Source: Gammaproteobacteria bacterium (GTDB lineage: Bacteria > Pseudomonadota > Gammaproteobacteria > Pseudomonadales > Pseudohongiellaceae). From it: a stretch of DNA of 64,000 bases. Below the pieces are notes generated by a model. It ran no database searches. It had not been told where the DNA came from and worked only from the letters and a program-made list of their open reading frames with translations. Of the stretch, positions 1 through 8,109 are shown one piece after another (the first letter of the stretch is position 1; every line of letters begins with the position of its first letter). Location of the stretch: positions 172,465-236,464 of the forward strand of contig DUBM01000017.1 in NCBI GenBank assembly GCA_012960305.1, given 5' to 3'. The position numbers and the translations under genes are program-made.

Positions 1-528
1 GCACTCTATTTGTCAGTGCCATATTCCGCACAACAAGTCAGTGTAAACCCTTCGACAATCTGGCTAATTTATTTTTATGCCGCCACTATGATTATTTTTA
101 CAATGTATGGGGGTGGATTTGCGACAATTCCAGCTTATCTGGCGGACATCTTTGGTACGAAATACGTCGGTGGAATTCATGGAAGACTGCTTACTGCATG
201 GAGCACTGCTGGAGTCCTTGGTCCTCTGGCCATAACTTCATTACGCCAGAACTCAATCAACAATGCGATAAGTGATCTGGTGTCAAAAATTAAGCCCGGT
301 GATTTTCTAGCTCAATTTGGCGCACCGGTGGAACAGTTAGATCTATTGGTTTCCCAAAATTCCGTAACTATAGCCAGATTAATGGAAATCGCGCCTGTCG
401 GCACTGCTGACCCAACTAGTAGTCTCTACAATTCAACGATGTTTTTAATGGCAGCCCTGCTCGCCATAGCGTTGGTAAGTAATGCCCTGATGAAGCCAGT
501 TAATCCAAAACATCACTTAGCAGAGTAA
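1..528 (+). CDS. MFS transporter, OFA (oxalate/formate antiporter-like) family, C-terminal part
   Basis: This is the 3' end of a gene that begins before the window; the frame is open from base 1, so the TTG at 10 is not a real start. The visible part has a membrane helix, then a segment with A-x-L-A-D-I-F-G-T and [12 protein letters not shown], the conserved second-half loop of OFA-family major facilitator transporters, a soluble stretch and a final helix. The product would be an inner-membrane carrier for a small organic acid. The substrate cannot be told from this half. It is convergent with the cytochrome b561 gene. Confidence 0.7.
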   Translation, partial: ALYLSVPYSAQQVSVNPSTIWLIYFYAATMIIFTMYGGGFATIPAYLADIFGTKYVGGIHGRLLTAWSTAGVLGPLAITSLRQNSINNAISDLVSKIKPGDFLAQFGAPVEQLDLLVSQNSVTIARLMEIAPVGTADPTSSLYNSTMFLMAALLAIALVSNALMKPVNPKHHLAE

Positions 529-573
529 GGACAGCAATCTCATCACAAAAGAGCTGCGGTTGATGATCCTTCC

Positions 574-1092
574 TTAGCTCATTCGCTTCAGCAAACCATT
601 GCGATCGATAAATTGATGCTTCAGTGCTGCAAGAATATGAATTGCAATTAATAACTTAAAAATATTCGCTGTTGTTTCATGAATAAAGTGAAATATGACA
701 ACAATAGATTCGTTATGTTCTAAGGTGATATTAATAAAACCAAAGATTCGGACTTCTTGCTCGAAAAATATGCCCTGCCCAATTCCACTTAACACCATCA
801 ACAATACCAAGGCGTACATTGTTAGGTGCGTTCTAACGCTCCAAATTCTCTCGTATGGCTTGAGCGCAGCTGAAGGAATAACAGTATTAGCCAACCGTAA
901 TCGAAAGCGGTAAATCATTAAACACAAAATAATAATTGCGCCGCCTGAATGAATTGGCAAAATCATTGCTTTATCTGCGCCTTCAGATGATTCAACAAGC
1001 GCGCCACTTACGAAAAGCCAGAACAACACGAGAAATGCTAACAGCCAATGCAATATTTTTTGTGATTTCTTGTAAGTCTGGTTCATAAGCAA
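574..1092 (-). CDS. cytochrome b561 family protein
   Basis: A four-helix diheme b-type cytochrome of the inner membrane, expected to pass electrons between quinol and a periplasmic or membrane partner. Histidines at 15, 48 (I-H-S-G-G), 138 and 152 lie in the predicted helices where b561 proteins carry their heme ligands. Length (172 aa) fits the family. Two starts are possible: TTG at 1092, 11 nt after a GGGAG ribosome site, or ATG at 1086, 17 nt after it; the TTG has the better spacing. It lies 56 nt downstream of the SelW-like gene on the same strand, so the two may be co-transcribed. The link in function is inference. Confidence 0.75.
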   Translation of the reverse strand: MLMNQTYKKSQKILHWLLAFLVLFWLFVSGALVESSEGADKAMILPIHSGGAIIILCLMIYRFRLRLANTVIPSAALKPYERIWSVRTHLTMYALVLLMVLSGIGQGIFFEQEVRIFGFINITLEHNESIVVIFHFIHETTANIFKLLIAIHILAALKHQFIDRNGLLKRMS

Positions 1093-1148
1093 TACAGAAG
1101 AAACTCCCTCTGCCCTCAGGTATTGTTCTGTTTTAGTTAACTATAAAA

Positions 1149-1373
1149 TTAGTCTCTGCTTTTTAGCAGGACTCTAAGCTCGCCATTGGCCGGAAACCTG
1201 CCTAAGCTATGCTTTGAAAACACCCGCTCCCCATCTCGCACTACGTCAAATATACCGCCACTGCCTGCGATTAATGTTGGCACTTCACCGCATGCTAAAT
1301 CTATTTCGGCCGACGCACGGTCTGCCTCAGGTCTATAATTTCAAGCCGCACAATAGGTAATTTCGATCGACAT
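1149..1373 (-). CDS. SelW-like (Rdx family) selenoprotein with in-frame TGA = Sec
   Basis: A 74-residue thioredoxin-like-fold protein of the SelW/SelT/SelH (Rdx) family that is interrupted by TGA at codon 11 (1343-1341). Read as selenocysteine, the TGA completes the family redox motif C8-A-A-U11, preceded by I-T-Y and followed by N-Y-R-P-E-A. Downstream the conserved G-x-G-G-I-F-D-V segment and the S-K-H-S-L-G-R-F-P end are intact, with no other stop or frameshift. The ATG at 1373 follows an AGAGGA ribosome site with good spacing. Just after TGA the message can form a small hairpin (1326-1308: GGC, A/G mismatch, GAC, loop CGUGC, GUC, GCC). Its loop starts 21 nt after UGA and has a G in its second position, as bacterial SECIS elements do. 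SelW-like selenoproteins are known in bacteria. The SelA/B/C/D machinery is not in the window. The alternative is a Cys-to-stop pseudogene. Confidence 0.8.
1308..1326 (-). promoter_or_regulatory. candidate bacterial SECIS hairpin
   Basis: A stem-loop inside the SelW-like reading frame, downstream of the TGA at 1343-1341: two 3-bp stems separated by one A/G mismatch, closed by the pentaloop CGUGC. The spacing and the loop G agree with the loose consensus for bacterial SECIS elements, which recruit SelB. The stem is short and could occur by chance, so its value rests on the intact family protein around it. Confidence 0.45.
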
Positions 1374-1537
1374 TGTATTTCCTCTAGTAGTCTATTATTC
1401 CCGCACTATTTAGTTCTCGGTCTGACAGCCAAATCACTAAAGCCATATTTCAATTACTTAAGGATTCAGCTCGAAATTCATGTAAGATTGGAACATATTT
1501 ATCACTGAATTCAGACAAGAACCTGTGGGATTACACT

Positions 1538-3115
1538 ATGAAACGTCGCACTAATGACATCAAAGCTTGTTTGTTAGGTTGCTTGCTCGTGACAGGAATA
1601 TCTCCACTTGCTCAAGAAACTTCGCAGCCTTGGTATGCCGACGGGCAAGCAGCAATTCAACGAAACAAGGCTCTTAGGAATGCTATCCCCGCAGATGCAG
1701 TAGCCAAGAATGTGATCTTGTTTGTTGGTGACGGCATGGGGATTTCAACAGTTACTGCGGCACGAATTTTTGAAGGTCAGTTACGCGGCGAATCTGGTGA
1801 AGAAAACGAACTCTCCTTTGAATCTTTCCCTAATGTGGCTCTCTCCAAAACTTATAATACCAATGCTCAGGTTGCAGATTCAGCAGGCACAATGACCGCA
1901 ATGGCAACAGGCGTTAAAACTGATCGCGGCATGATCAGCGTAAATCAAGATGTCATTCGCGGAGACTGTGATTCACAAACGGGTAATCAAGTCTTAACTT
2001 TTCTCGAGCGCGCCGAAATGCGCGGACTGTCCACAGGCGTTGTTTCTACAGCCAGGATCACTCACGCCACTCCAGCTGCCAATTACGCCCATATAATGGA
2101 TCGTAATTTCGAAGACGACCGTGATGCAGAAAACCTCTCCAATCCTGGCAATTGCGCTGATATCGCACGACAGTTAATTGAATTTCAAACCAAGATCCCA
2201 GGGTCCGATGGCCTTGAGGTAGCTTTGGGCGGAGGGCGCCAGAGTTTTATACTGCGGGAAGAAGGAGCAGACCCCGAGACAGGAAATATGGGTCAACGAT
2301 TAGATGGGCGCGACCTTACTCAAGAATGGCTAAGTGAACACGACAATAGCCAATATGTTTGGAACAAAGAACAGTTTGACGCAATTGATGTCGACTCCAC
2401 TGATCATTTGTTGGGTTTATTCCAACCATCACACATGAATTACAATTTCGACTTGAAGTCAGATCAAGCGGGCGAACCTTCTCTTAGCGAAATGACCACG
2501 AAGGCAATCGAGCTTCTCAGCAAGAACGAGAAGGGATTTTATCTAAATGTCGAAGCGGGCCGGATTGACCATGCTCATCATGCTACCAATCCACAACGAG
2601 CTTTAGTGGACACGGTTGAATTCGCGGCTGCAGTTAAAGCTGCAGTTGAAATGGTAGATTTAAGCGAAACTTTGATAATTGTTACAGCTGATCATAGCCA
2701 TGTCTTCACGATCGCGGGCTACCCTGCTCGCGGCAATCCAATTCTCGGAAAAGTAGTTGGACTAGATGCTAGCGGTGCCACTAATACTGATCCCGCATTA
2801 GCAGCCGACGGTCTACCGTACACTACTCTTGGATATGCAAACGGCCATGGGCAATATTCTCTGCCTGATGCTCAAACTGCTGATGCAATCTACCGCGAAG
2901 AAATAAATGCAGGTAGAGTAGACCTTTCTGATATAGATACTACTGATCAGGGTTTTCACAGTGAGACCTTAGTCCCCCTCTCAGACGAAACCCATGCCGG
3001 GGAAGATGTTGCAATCTATGCCATAGGTCCTGGATCAGATTTAGTTCGTGGTGTAATGGAACAGCACTTGATTTATCACGTCATGATGGAAGCGAGTCAG
3101 CTAACCGAGCGGTAG
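1538..3115 (+). CDS. alkaline phosphatase (PhoA superfamily)
   Basis: A secreted metal-dependent phosphomonoesterase that frees phosphate from organic esters in the periplasm. An N-terminal hydrophobic segment (about residues 8-25) is a likely signal peptide. The catalytic layout is complete: G-D-G-M-G with metal ligand D65, nucleophile S115 in D-S-A-G-T, the T-H-A-T-P-A stretch near 175, D344/H348 in R-I-D-H-A-H-H, D385-H386 in T-A-D-H-S-H, and H486 in T-H-A-G-E-D. At 525 aa it is of usual size for the family. It stands alone, convergent with argD. No Pho box was identified. By cleaving phosphate esters it could supply glycerol to the importer encoded further right; that link is inference. 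Confidence 0.88.
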   Translation: MKRRTNDIKACLLGCLLVTGISPLAQETSQPWYADGQAAIQRNKALRNAIPADAVAKNVILFVGDGMGISTVTAARIFEGQLRGESGEENELSFESFPNVALSKTYNTNAQVADSAGTMTAMATGVKTDRGMISVNQDVIRGDCDSQTGNQVLTFLERAEMRGLSTGVVSTARITHATPAANYAHIMDRNFEDDRDAENLSNPGNCADIARQLIEFQTKIPGSDGLEVALGGGRQSFILREEGADPETGNMGQRLDGRDLTQEWLSEHDNSQYVWNKEQFDAIDVDSTDHLLGLFQPSHMNYNFDLKSDQAGEPSLSEMTTKAIELLSKNEKGFYLNVEAGRIDHAHHATNPQRALVDTVEFAAAVKAAVEMVDLSETLIIVTADHSHVFTIAGYPARGNPILGKVVGLDASGATNTDPALAADGLPYTTLGYANGHGQYSLPDAQTADAIYREEINAGRVDLSDIDTTDQGFHSETLVPLSDETHAGEDVAIYAIGPGSDLVRGVMEQHLIYHVMMEASQLTER

Positions 3116-3158
3116 CGATATACTCTCTAAGTTTTACTTAATGCCAATAAAAGCTGCA

Positions 3159-4382
3159 CTAAAATTCACCTAAGCTGTCATCAATTAATTTGATAGCACG
3201 ATCAATATCCGTATCACTAATATTCAGCGGTGGTAATAAACGGAGCATGTTGTTGCCGGCAGTTCCTACCAGTATTTTTCTTTCTCTTAATTTAGCCAGT
3301 AAGTCTGCACTAGGAACCTTACACTTGAGCCCAAGCATCAGCCCGAGCCCATGAACTGACTCAAGCTTGTCGCTGTGTTCTGCAATTAGATTGATAAGTC
3401 CAGTTTTAATAATGTCTGATTTTCGGCTTACTTCATCTAACAGGCCAGGCTCCAGAACTAAATCCATCACACCGTTGGCAACAGCCATCGCCAAAGGATT
3501 ACCACCAAAAGTGCTACCATGGGCACCCACCACCATCGCTTGCGCTACAGCTTCAGTAGTCAGACACGCACCAACTGGAAAACCACTGCCCAGACCTTTC
3601 GCTAGTGCCATGATGTCTGGTGTCACCCCAAGGTGCTGATGAGCGAAGAGCTTCCCAGAACGACCAAGGCCACATTGAACCTCATCAAACATCAACAGAA
3701 GATCGTTTTCATCACAAAGATCACGTACTGCCTGCAGAAATTCTGTAGTAATAGGTCGAATGCCTCCTTCTCCCTGCACCGGCTCTAGCACAATTCCAGC
3801 AGTGTTAGCCGTAACCGCTGCCCGCAATGCATCAATGTTCTCCCATTCAACATTATCAAATCCATAGTCTAGGGGTATAAAGCTTTTGGTATGTAATTCA
3901 TTTCCCGCCGCCGCAAGCGCAGCAAGTGTGCGCCCATGAAAGCTTTCGCCGAATCCAATAATTCGATATCGGTCTTCATTGCCGCAGCTATTCTGATAAC
4001 CACGAATAGCTTTAATACCGGCCTCGACAGCTTCTGTTCCAGAATTCGAGAAGAACACTTTATCGGCAAAACAATTTTCCACTAAACGCTTCGCCAATAC
4101 TTCTGCTGCTGGAATACGAAAAAGATTAGACGTGTGCCAGAGATTTTGTGCTTGCTGCTGAAGAATCTTTACCAGATAAGGATGGGCATGACCGAAACTA
4201 GTTACTGCTATTCCAGAAAGAAAATCGAGATAAGCATCACCGTTCTCCGCAATAAGTTCGCTTCCCACACCTCGGACAAACACTATATCTGCTGGCGGCG
4301 CATAGTTCGGCCAGAGAGCGTCTCTTGCAAGCTCTAGCTTTTCAGAATTAGTCATGTTTTTTGTTGAATCACCCATCAGCAT
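3159..4382 (-). CDS. argD: acetylornithine aminotransferase
   Basis: A class III PLP aminotransferase, expected to convert N-acetylglutamate semialdehyde to N-acetylornithine in arginine synthesis; many ArgD proteins also act on succinyl-aminoketopimelate in lysine synthesis. Seen: S-G-T-E-A at 114-118 (cofactor phosphate), the F-H-G-R-T loop, F-D-E-V-Q at 232-236 (PLP ring) and the Schiff-base lysine K262 in A-L-A-K-G-L-G. Length is 407 aa from the ATG at 4382. ATGs at 4376 and 4355 are possible, and none has a strong ribosome site. A close paralogue such as succinylornithine aminotransferase cannot be excluded. Confidence 0.85.
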   Translation of the reverse strand: MLMGDSTKNMTNSEKLELARDALWPNYAPPADIVFVRGVGSELIAENGDAYLDFLSGIAVTSFGHAHPYLVKILQQQAQNLWHTSNLFRIPAAEVLAKRLVENCFADKVFFSNSGTEAVEAGIKAIRGYQNSCGNEDRYRIIGFGESFHGRTLAALAAAGNELHTKSFIPLDYGFDNVEWENIDALRAAVTANTAGIVLEPVQGEGGIRPITTEFLQAVRDLCDENDLLLMFDEVQCGLGRSGKLFAHQHLGVTPDIMALAKGLGSGFPVGACLTTEAVAQAMVVGAHGSTFGGNPLAMAVANGVMDLVLEPGLLDEVSRKSDIIKTGLINLIAEHSDKLESVHGLGLMLGLKCKVPSADLLAKLRERKILVGTAGNNMLRLLPPLNISDTDIDRAIKLIDDSLGEF

Positions 4383-4523
4383 AAAGAGACAAAGGGGGCT
4401 GGAGTCTTTTTTTAGCTAACTTCCGAAAATCGGCTGTTATACTACAATCCTTTATTCGCAACTTGTGTACCTCTCCTATTTAATCACTCACTGTGACCTA
4501 TTTAGGCTCTCACTGTGCTCTTA

Positions 4524-6260
4524 CTATATTTCGTTAACATTGTGGTAAGTAAAATACCCTATAAACATTTCTTCCCATGTTTGCAACCCGCCTAACGCGG
4601 CAACACTAGGGTCTGCTGCCCCAGGATTGAGCTCAGAGTTATCCAGCGCACCGTCTATAACTACCCGCGATCCCGCCGGCAGCATCTTTGGCTCGGTAAG
4701 ACGATAAGTTGGCTGCCAGGCAAAATTATAATTAGGCACATTTATCAAATCTTCAGAGCTATTGTCAGGGTAAATAACCTTAAACTTCATATTCTTACCC
4801 CGTGTGTGCATATGGGGACGGAAGGCATGAACCATAACATCATCATCAAATACATAGCTGGCATACATCCGATGATCTCTAGCACCAGCAGGAATATTTA
4901 AATTTGCACCGCCATGAGATAGTGAGTAGGTTCGGAATTCATGTTCTGGCTCTTCGTTAGAAAAATACAAACCGATCGCAGTTTCATCAGTAACTTCTCG
5001 ACCCATGGTCGTATAGTGCTCGGATATTTCAATTTTGTGGCCTATAGGAATGAACACGCCGGTACCTTCGGGAAACTGAGTGGCATCGTCTTTGCCCGGA
5101 GCAAAACCTTCGAGAAATCGAGCCTCTCCTCTTTCCGAAGCAGCTTTAGTTCGATCGAAACCTGGCTCGACGATCCTTGCGATCATGTGATGCACTACCT
5201 GCCGCTCACTGGGCATAAACTGAACTGCCCGCACCCATTTATCTTCTTTGAAGGGCAAATCAATCACCGGAAATCGATAATCAACAACTCCGGTCGCTGG
5301 AACTGTGAAACGCTCTGAATAAACGATGTGATCCGGCTCACCTAATTGCCATCCTTCTCTGAACTGGAGCTGGCTTAGAGGATCAGATTCGCTATTACCT
5401 CTTGGGGCCCCAGCATCAATCCAATGAATCAGGGTTTGTAATTCATTAATTTCCATATAGCGGGCATTTGAAAAGTGATTCACCTGAGGATCGACTTGAG
5501 CCGGAGGCATGCGCTTGGTCATTAAAGTTTCTTTTATCATTGGCGACCAGCCCTGAACCATTTGGTGGCTGTTCATCGCGAAGGGGGCAATTCCTCCTTC
5601 ACGATGACAGTTAGCGCACTTTTCCGCCAAGATTGGAGCAACATCATTCGTGTAATCAGGAACATTGGAGCTATGCATTTCCCGGGAGGAGAATTCAATA
5701 TCGCAACCATCTGCTGCTACTACGGTAGTTCGTAAAGTTCGAGAATCACCGGCAATTGCCTTTTCTATGCTATCAGATAGATGGGTTGTAGAAGGCTCAT
5801 CACCTCGACCCTGTGTATCAATAGGACCGCGATACAAAATTTCTGATCGGCTAGGATTAAGAACTACTACTTCGCCAGCCTTGCTAATGCCGAGAGACTC
5901 AGCGACAAGCTGTGTGTCGTCCATCATAATCGGCCAGGCATAGTCAAAGGCCTGCGCTTCTGACTTTACTGCATTACGTTCATCTGAGGCGTTCAACATG
6001 ACGAAACTAACGCCTCGATCTTTATAGGTAGTTTCTAATAGTTTATATTTGTGATTTTGGTTGTAGTTCAACTCACAGCCATTCACTTGCGCCACAATTA
6101 CCAAAGCATTTTGATAGCCATATTTTGACAACTGATGGAAATCACCAGCCGCATCGATTAATCCAAAATTACCAACTCGATCAGCAGCACTCGCTACTGG
6201 AATTAACGCTGCACATAGCATAGATTGAAGCACTATCGTTTTCCAATTTCTGATCCTCAT
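4524..6260 (-). CDS. exported fusion: redoxin domain, monoheme cytochrome c, type II copper monooxygenase
   Basis: A three-part periplasmic protein. After a signal peptide (about 1-26) comes a peroxiredoxin/thioredoxin-like domain (about 28-175) in which the active site is reduced to a single cysteine, C62 in N-G-C-E-L. Then follows a cytochrome c segment with heme motif C215-A-N-C-H219, and finally a C-terminal half resembling the ascorbate-dependent copper monooxygenase (PHM/DBH) fold. In that half H357-H358 fit the first copper site, H483-x-H485 and M565 (E-E-M-F-I-G-Y) the second. Together they suggest a secreted oxygenase fed electrons through its own heme. The substrate is unknown. Such fusions are annotated in marine bacteria but poorly characterised. 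Confidence 0.75.
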   Translation of the reverse strand: MRIRNWKTIVLQSMLCAALIPVASAADRVGNFGLIDAAGDFHQLSKYGYQNALVIVAQVNGCELNYNQNHKYKLLETTYKDRGVSFVMLNASDERNAVKSEAQAFDYAWPIMMDDTQLVAESLGISKAGEVVVLNPSRSEILYRGPIDTQGRGDEPSTTHLSDSIEKAIAGDSRTLRTTVVAADGCDIEFSSREMHSSNVPDYTNDVAPILAEKCANCHREGGIAPFAMNSHQMVQGWSPMIKETLMTKRMPPAQVDPQVNHFSNARYMEINELQTLIHWIDAGAPRGNSESDPLSQLQFREGWQLGEPDHIVYSERFTVPATGVVDYRFPVIDLPFKEDKWVRAVQFMPSERQVVHHMIARIVEPGFDRTKAASERGEARFLEGFAPGKDDATQFPEGTGVFIPIGHKIEISEHYTTMGREVTDETAIGLYFSNEEPEHEFRTYSLSHGGANLNIPAGARDHRMYASYVFDDDVMVHAFRPHMHTRGKNMKFKVIYPDNSSEDLINVPNYNFAWQPTYRLTEPKMLPAGSRVVIDGALDNSELNPGAADPSVAALGGLQTWEEMFIGYFTYHNVNEI

Positions 6261-6531
6261 TTTGAGATCCTCTAATAACCAATCCTAATTGAATGTTCGG
6301 CTTAAAGGGGTAGTCGACAAGTTCATCAAATGCATGAAGGCACCCACAAAATAGCAGAATAGAGGACCTTACCCTGCATTTCAACCGTTGCTGAAAGCAG
6401 AGCCGCAGAGAGGATTATTACCAAAGCATTGATCCTCGATTCAAGGCCGAAATGGCGCGTTAGAGAGAGTGACAGAAGCTAAATAATAGCTACAATGACA
6501 GCCTAGTAGATTTATTCAGGCAGAAATCAAG
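6261..6531. other. intergenic region without a recognised gene
   Basis: The stretch between the divergent monooxygenase gene and the cysteine synthase remnant. A TACAAT box at 6491-6496 could serve the remnant or the DUF2214 gene, but no good -35 was found. Short open frames here have no family resemblance. Confidence 0.4.
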
Positions 6532-6690
6532 GTGAAGAACATATTCGAGAATGTATTAGGTACCATAGGCAACACTCCAGTTGTTCAGATCGTAAAATTG
6601 GCACCGGAACACGTAAATCTTTGCGTTAAAAATGATGATGATTTAGGCATCGCAAAGTCCACACCAAATTATCGTTTTAACATCCGTTAG
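6532..6690 (+). pseudogene. N-terminal remnant of a cysteine synthase/cystathionine beta-synthase
   Basis: A 52-codon frame opening with GTG reads I-F-E-N-V-L-G-T-I-G-N-T-P-V-V-Q-I, then K-L-A-P-E-H-V-N-L and V-K. This is the first 30-40 residues of the CysK/CysM/CBS fold, with the I-G-N-T-P signature. After the point where the PLP-lysine segment should follow (S-V-K-D-R), similarity stops and the frame ends at TAG. The DUF2214 gene begins 3 nt later. The rest of the enzyme has been deleted, so no activity is expected. Confidence 0.6.
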
Positions 6691-6693
6691 GCT

Positions 6694-7131
6694 ATGTTAT
6701 TTGAATTACTGCGATATCTTCACTTCTTTGCGATTTTCGGTATTGCGGGGACGATTATTATTGAGAATATAGCAATACAGCCTGCTATAACATCCGAGGA
6801 TGTGGGGAACTTAATTAAAATCGATACGGTTTATCAAGTCTGCTTGATATTAGTTCTTTTAATTGGGTTTACTCTTTGGGTTGGGGTGGGAAAAGGTAGT
6901 AGCTTTTATTCAGAGAATCCTCTGTTTTTGGTCAAGATCGGACTATTTACGCTTCTAGTCTTGATATCAATCTACCCCACATTGTTTTATCGGCAAAACA
7001 AGGATAACAACGAAGAAAAAATACCTGTGCCCTCTATTGTGCCACTAATTCTGAAAGCTGAACTGGCACTATTGCTAATTATTCCTCTGTTTGCTTTCTT
7101 AATGGCAAGAGGTATCGGCTTGCCGAGCTAA
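6694..7131 (+). CDS. DUF2214 family membrane protein
   Basis: A 145-aa protein with four predicted helices (about 8-24, 48-64, 78-95, 121-138) and the R-Y-L-H-F-F start typical of DUF2214 proteins. Family members are small inner-membrane proteins of unknown function. A glutamate in helix 1 (E24, I-I-I-E-N), an aspartate near 44 and a lysine before helix 3 lie at helix borders. The gene sits between a truncated cysteine synthase and a broken methyltransferase, so its neighbourhood is partly decayed. Confidence 0.65.
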   Translation: MLFELLRYLHFFAIFGIAGTIIIENIAIQPAITSEDVGNLIKIDTVYQVCLILVLLIGFTLWVGVGKGSSFYSENPLFLVKIGLFTLLVLISIYPTLFYRQNKDNNEEKIPVPSIVPLILKAELALLLIIPLFAFLMARGIGLPS

Positions 7132-7179
7132 TCCGCTAATTTGCATAACCTAACATTCAATATTTGGAATAGTTAGATT

Positions 7180-7975
7180 TTGAATACTCAGAATTGCATC
7201 ATTACTCAAAAACTTTCTCGGCCAATCACTCAATCAATTGCCATCTCTTTAATCCTATTCGTTGCTTATCCGATAGCTATAGCCTTGGATAAAGCTGCTC
7301 TTCAGCGAGCTATTTCCGGCCCAGACCGAGATGTAGCCGATTTCGTCAGAGATCAAGTTAGAAAACCCATAGAGGTTCTCGATTTCGTCGGAATCGAAGC
7401 TGGCATGGAGGTCCTAGATCTCTATGCTGCTGGGGGGGGGCTACTACACTTTCATCTTATCAAAGGCCGTTCGTGAAACGGGAGTAGTCTATGCACAAAA
7501 CACACCCCGAGGTCTTAATTTTGTTGCGGACCGCCAAGATATAACTCAAGGTGAATCGCTGAATAATAAAATTACTCAAGGAGAACTAGAAAACGTTGTC
7601 CAAATAATTCGTCCACTGGATGAAATCGGTATCGCGCCTGAATCATTGGACGCAGTTATGTTGGCTCAGACTCTTCATGATTATTACAACCCTAACAGCA
7701 CTAGGGCATTAAACATGTTGATTCAATTGAAAGGCTTGCTGAAACACGGAGGCGTAATTGCAGTTACGGATCATATCAGCATATCGGGGCGAGACAATTC
7801 TGCAATGCATCGAATGGAAATTCAACAAGCTATTGATATTGCTAAGATGGCAGGTTACGAGGTTGAGAGCAGCGAACTGCTTCGCGTGCGCAGCGATGAT
7901 CACAGTCGAAGTATTTTCGATCCACGACTTAATCGGACAACTGACCGTTTTTTATTAAAACTAGTCAAACCATAG
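7180..7975 (+). pseudogene. class I SAM-dependent methyltransferase (COG4798-like), frame broken at a G9 run
   Basis: Two overlapping frames together make one methyltransferase with an N-terminal hydrophobic segment (about 18-36). Frame one gives G-M-E-V-L-D-L-Y-A-A-G-G-G, the SAM-binding loop, and then goes out of frame. Frame two resumes with Y-Y-T-F-I-L-S-K-A-V, then V-Y-A-Q-N-T and S-L-D-A-V-M-L-A-Q-T-L-H-D-Y-Y, and ends at TAG 7975. The switch lies in nine consecutive Gs (7432-7440); eight would restore a 264-residue protein. The start is TTG. Either the gene is a recent pseudogene, the tract varies in length in the population, or the base call is wrong. Confidence 0.7.
7432..7440 (+). 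repeat. poly-G tract (G9) inside the methyltransferase gene
   Basis: Nine Gs in the SAM-binding glycine loop codons (Gly-Gly-Gly). Eight Gs would keep the frame open. Such tracts slip easily in replication and in sequencing. Confidence 0.9.
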
Positions 7976-8109
7976 TCTGGTAACTATCCGCCACTACACT
8001 GACAAAGATTTATTGAATAGAATTTGCTAACCTGCTTCGTGATCCCCATTGATTCCGCAACTATCAGCATCTATAGGGCTTAGCACAAAAACTACCGGAG
8101 TTTGTCTCC

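Noticed and set aside
1149..1373. Treating the SelW-like frame as an ordinary pseudogene
   Set aside because: The only defect is TGA at the known Sec column; ribosome site and all other codons are intact.
6181..6384. 67-codon minus-strand frame overlapping the monooxygenase start
   Set aside because: It overlaps the signal peptide codons of the real gene and shows no family signal.
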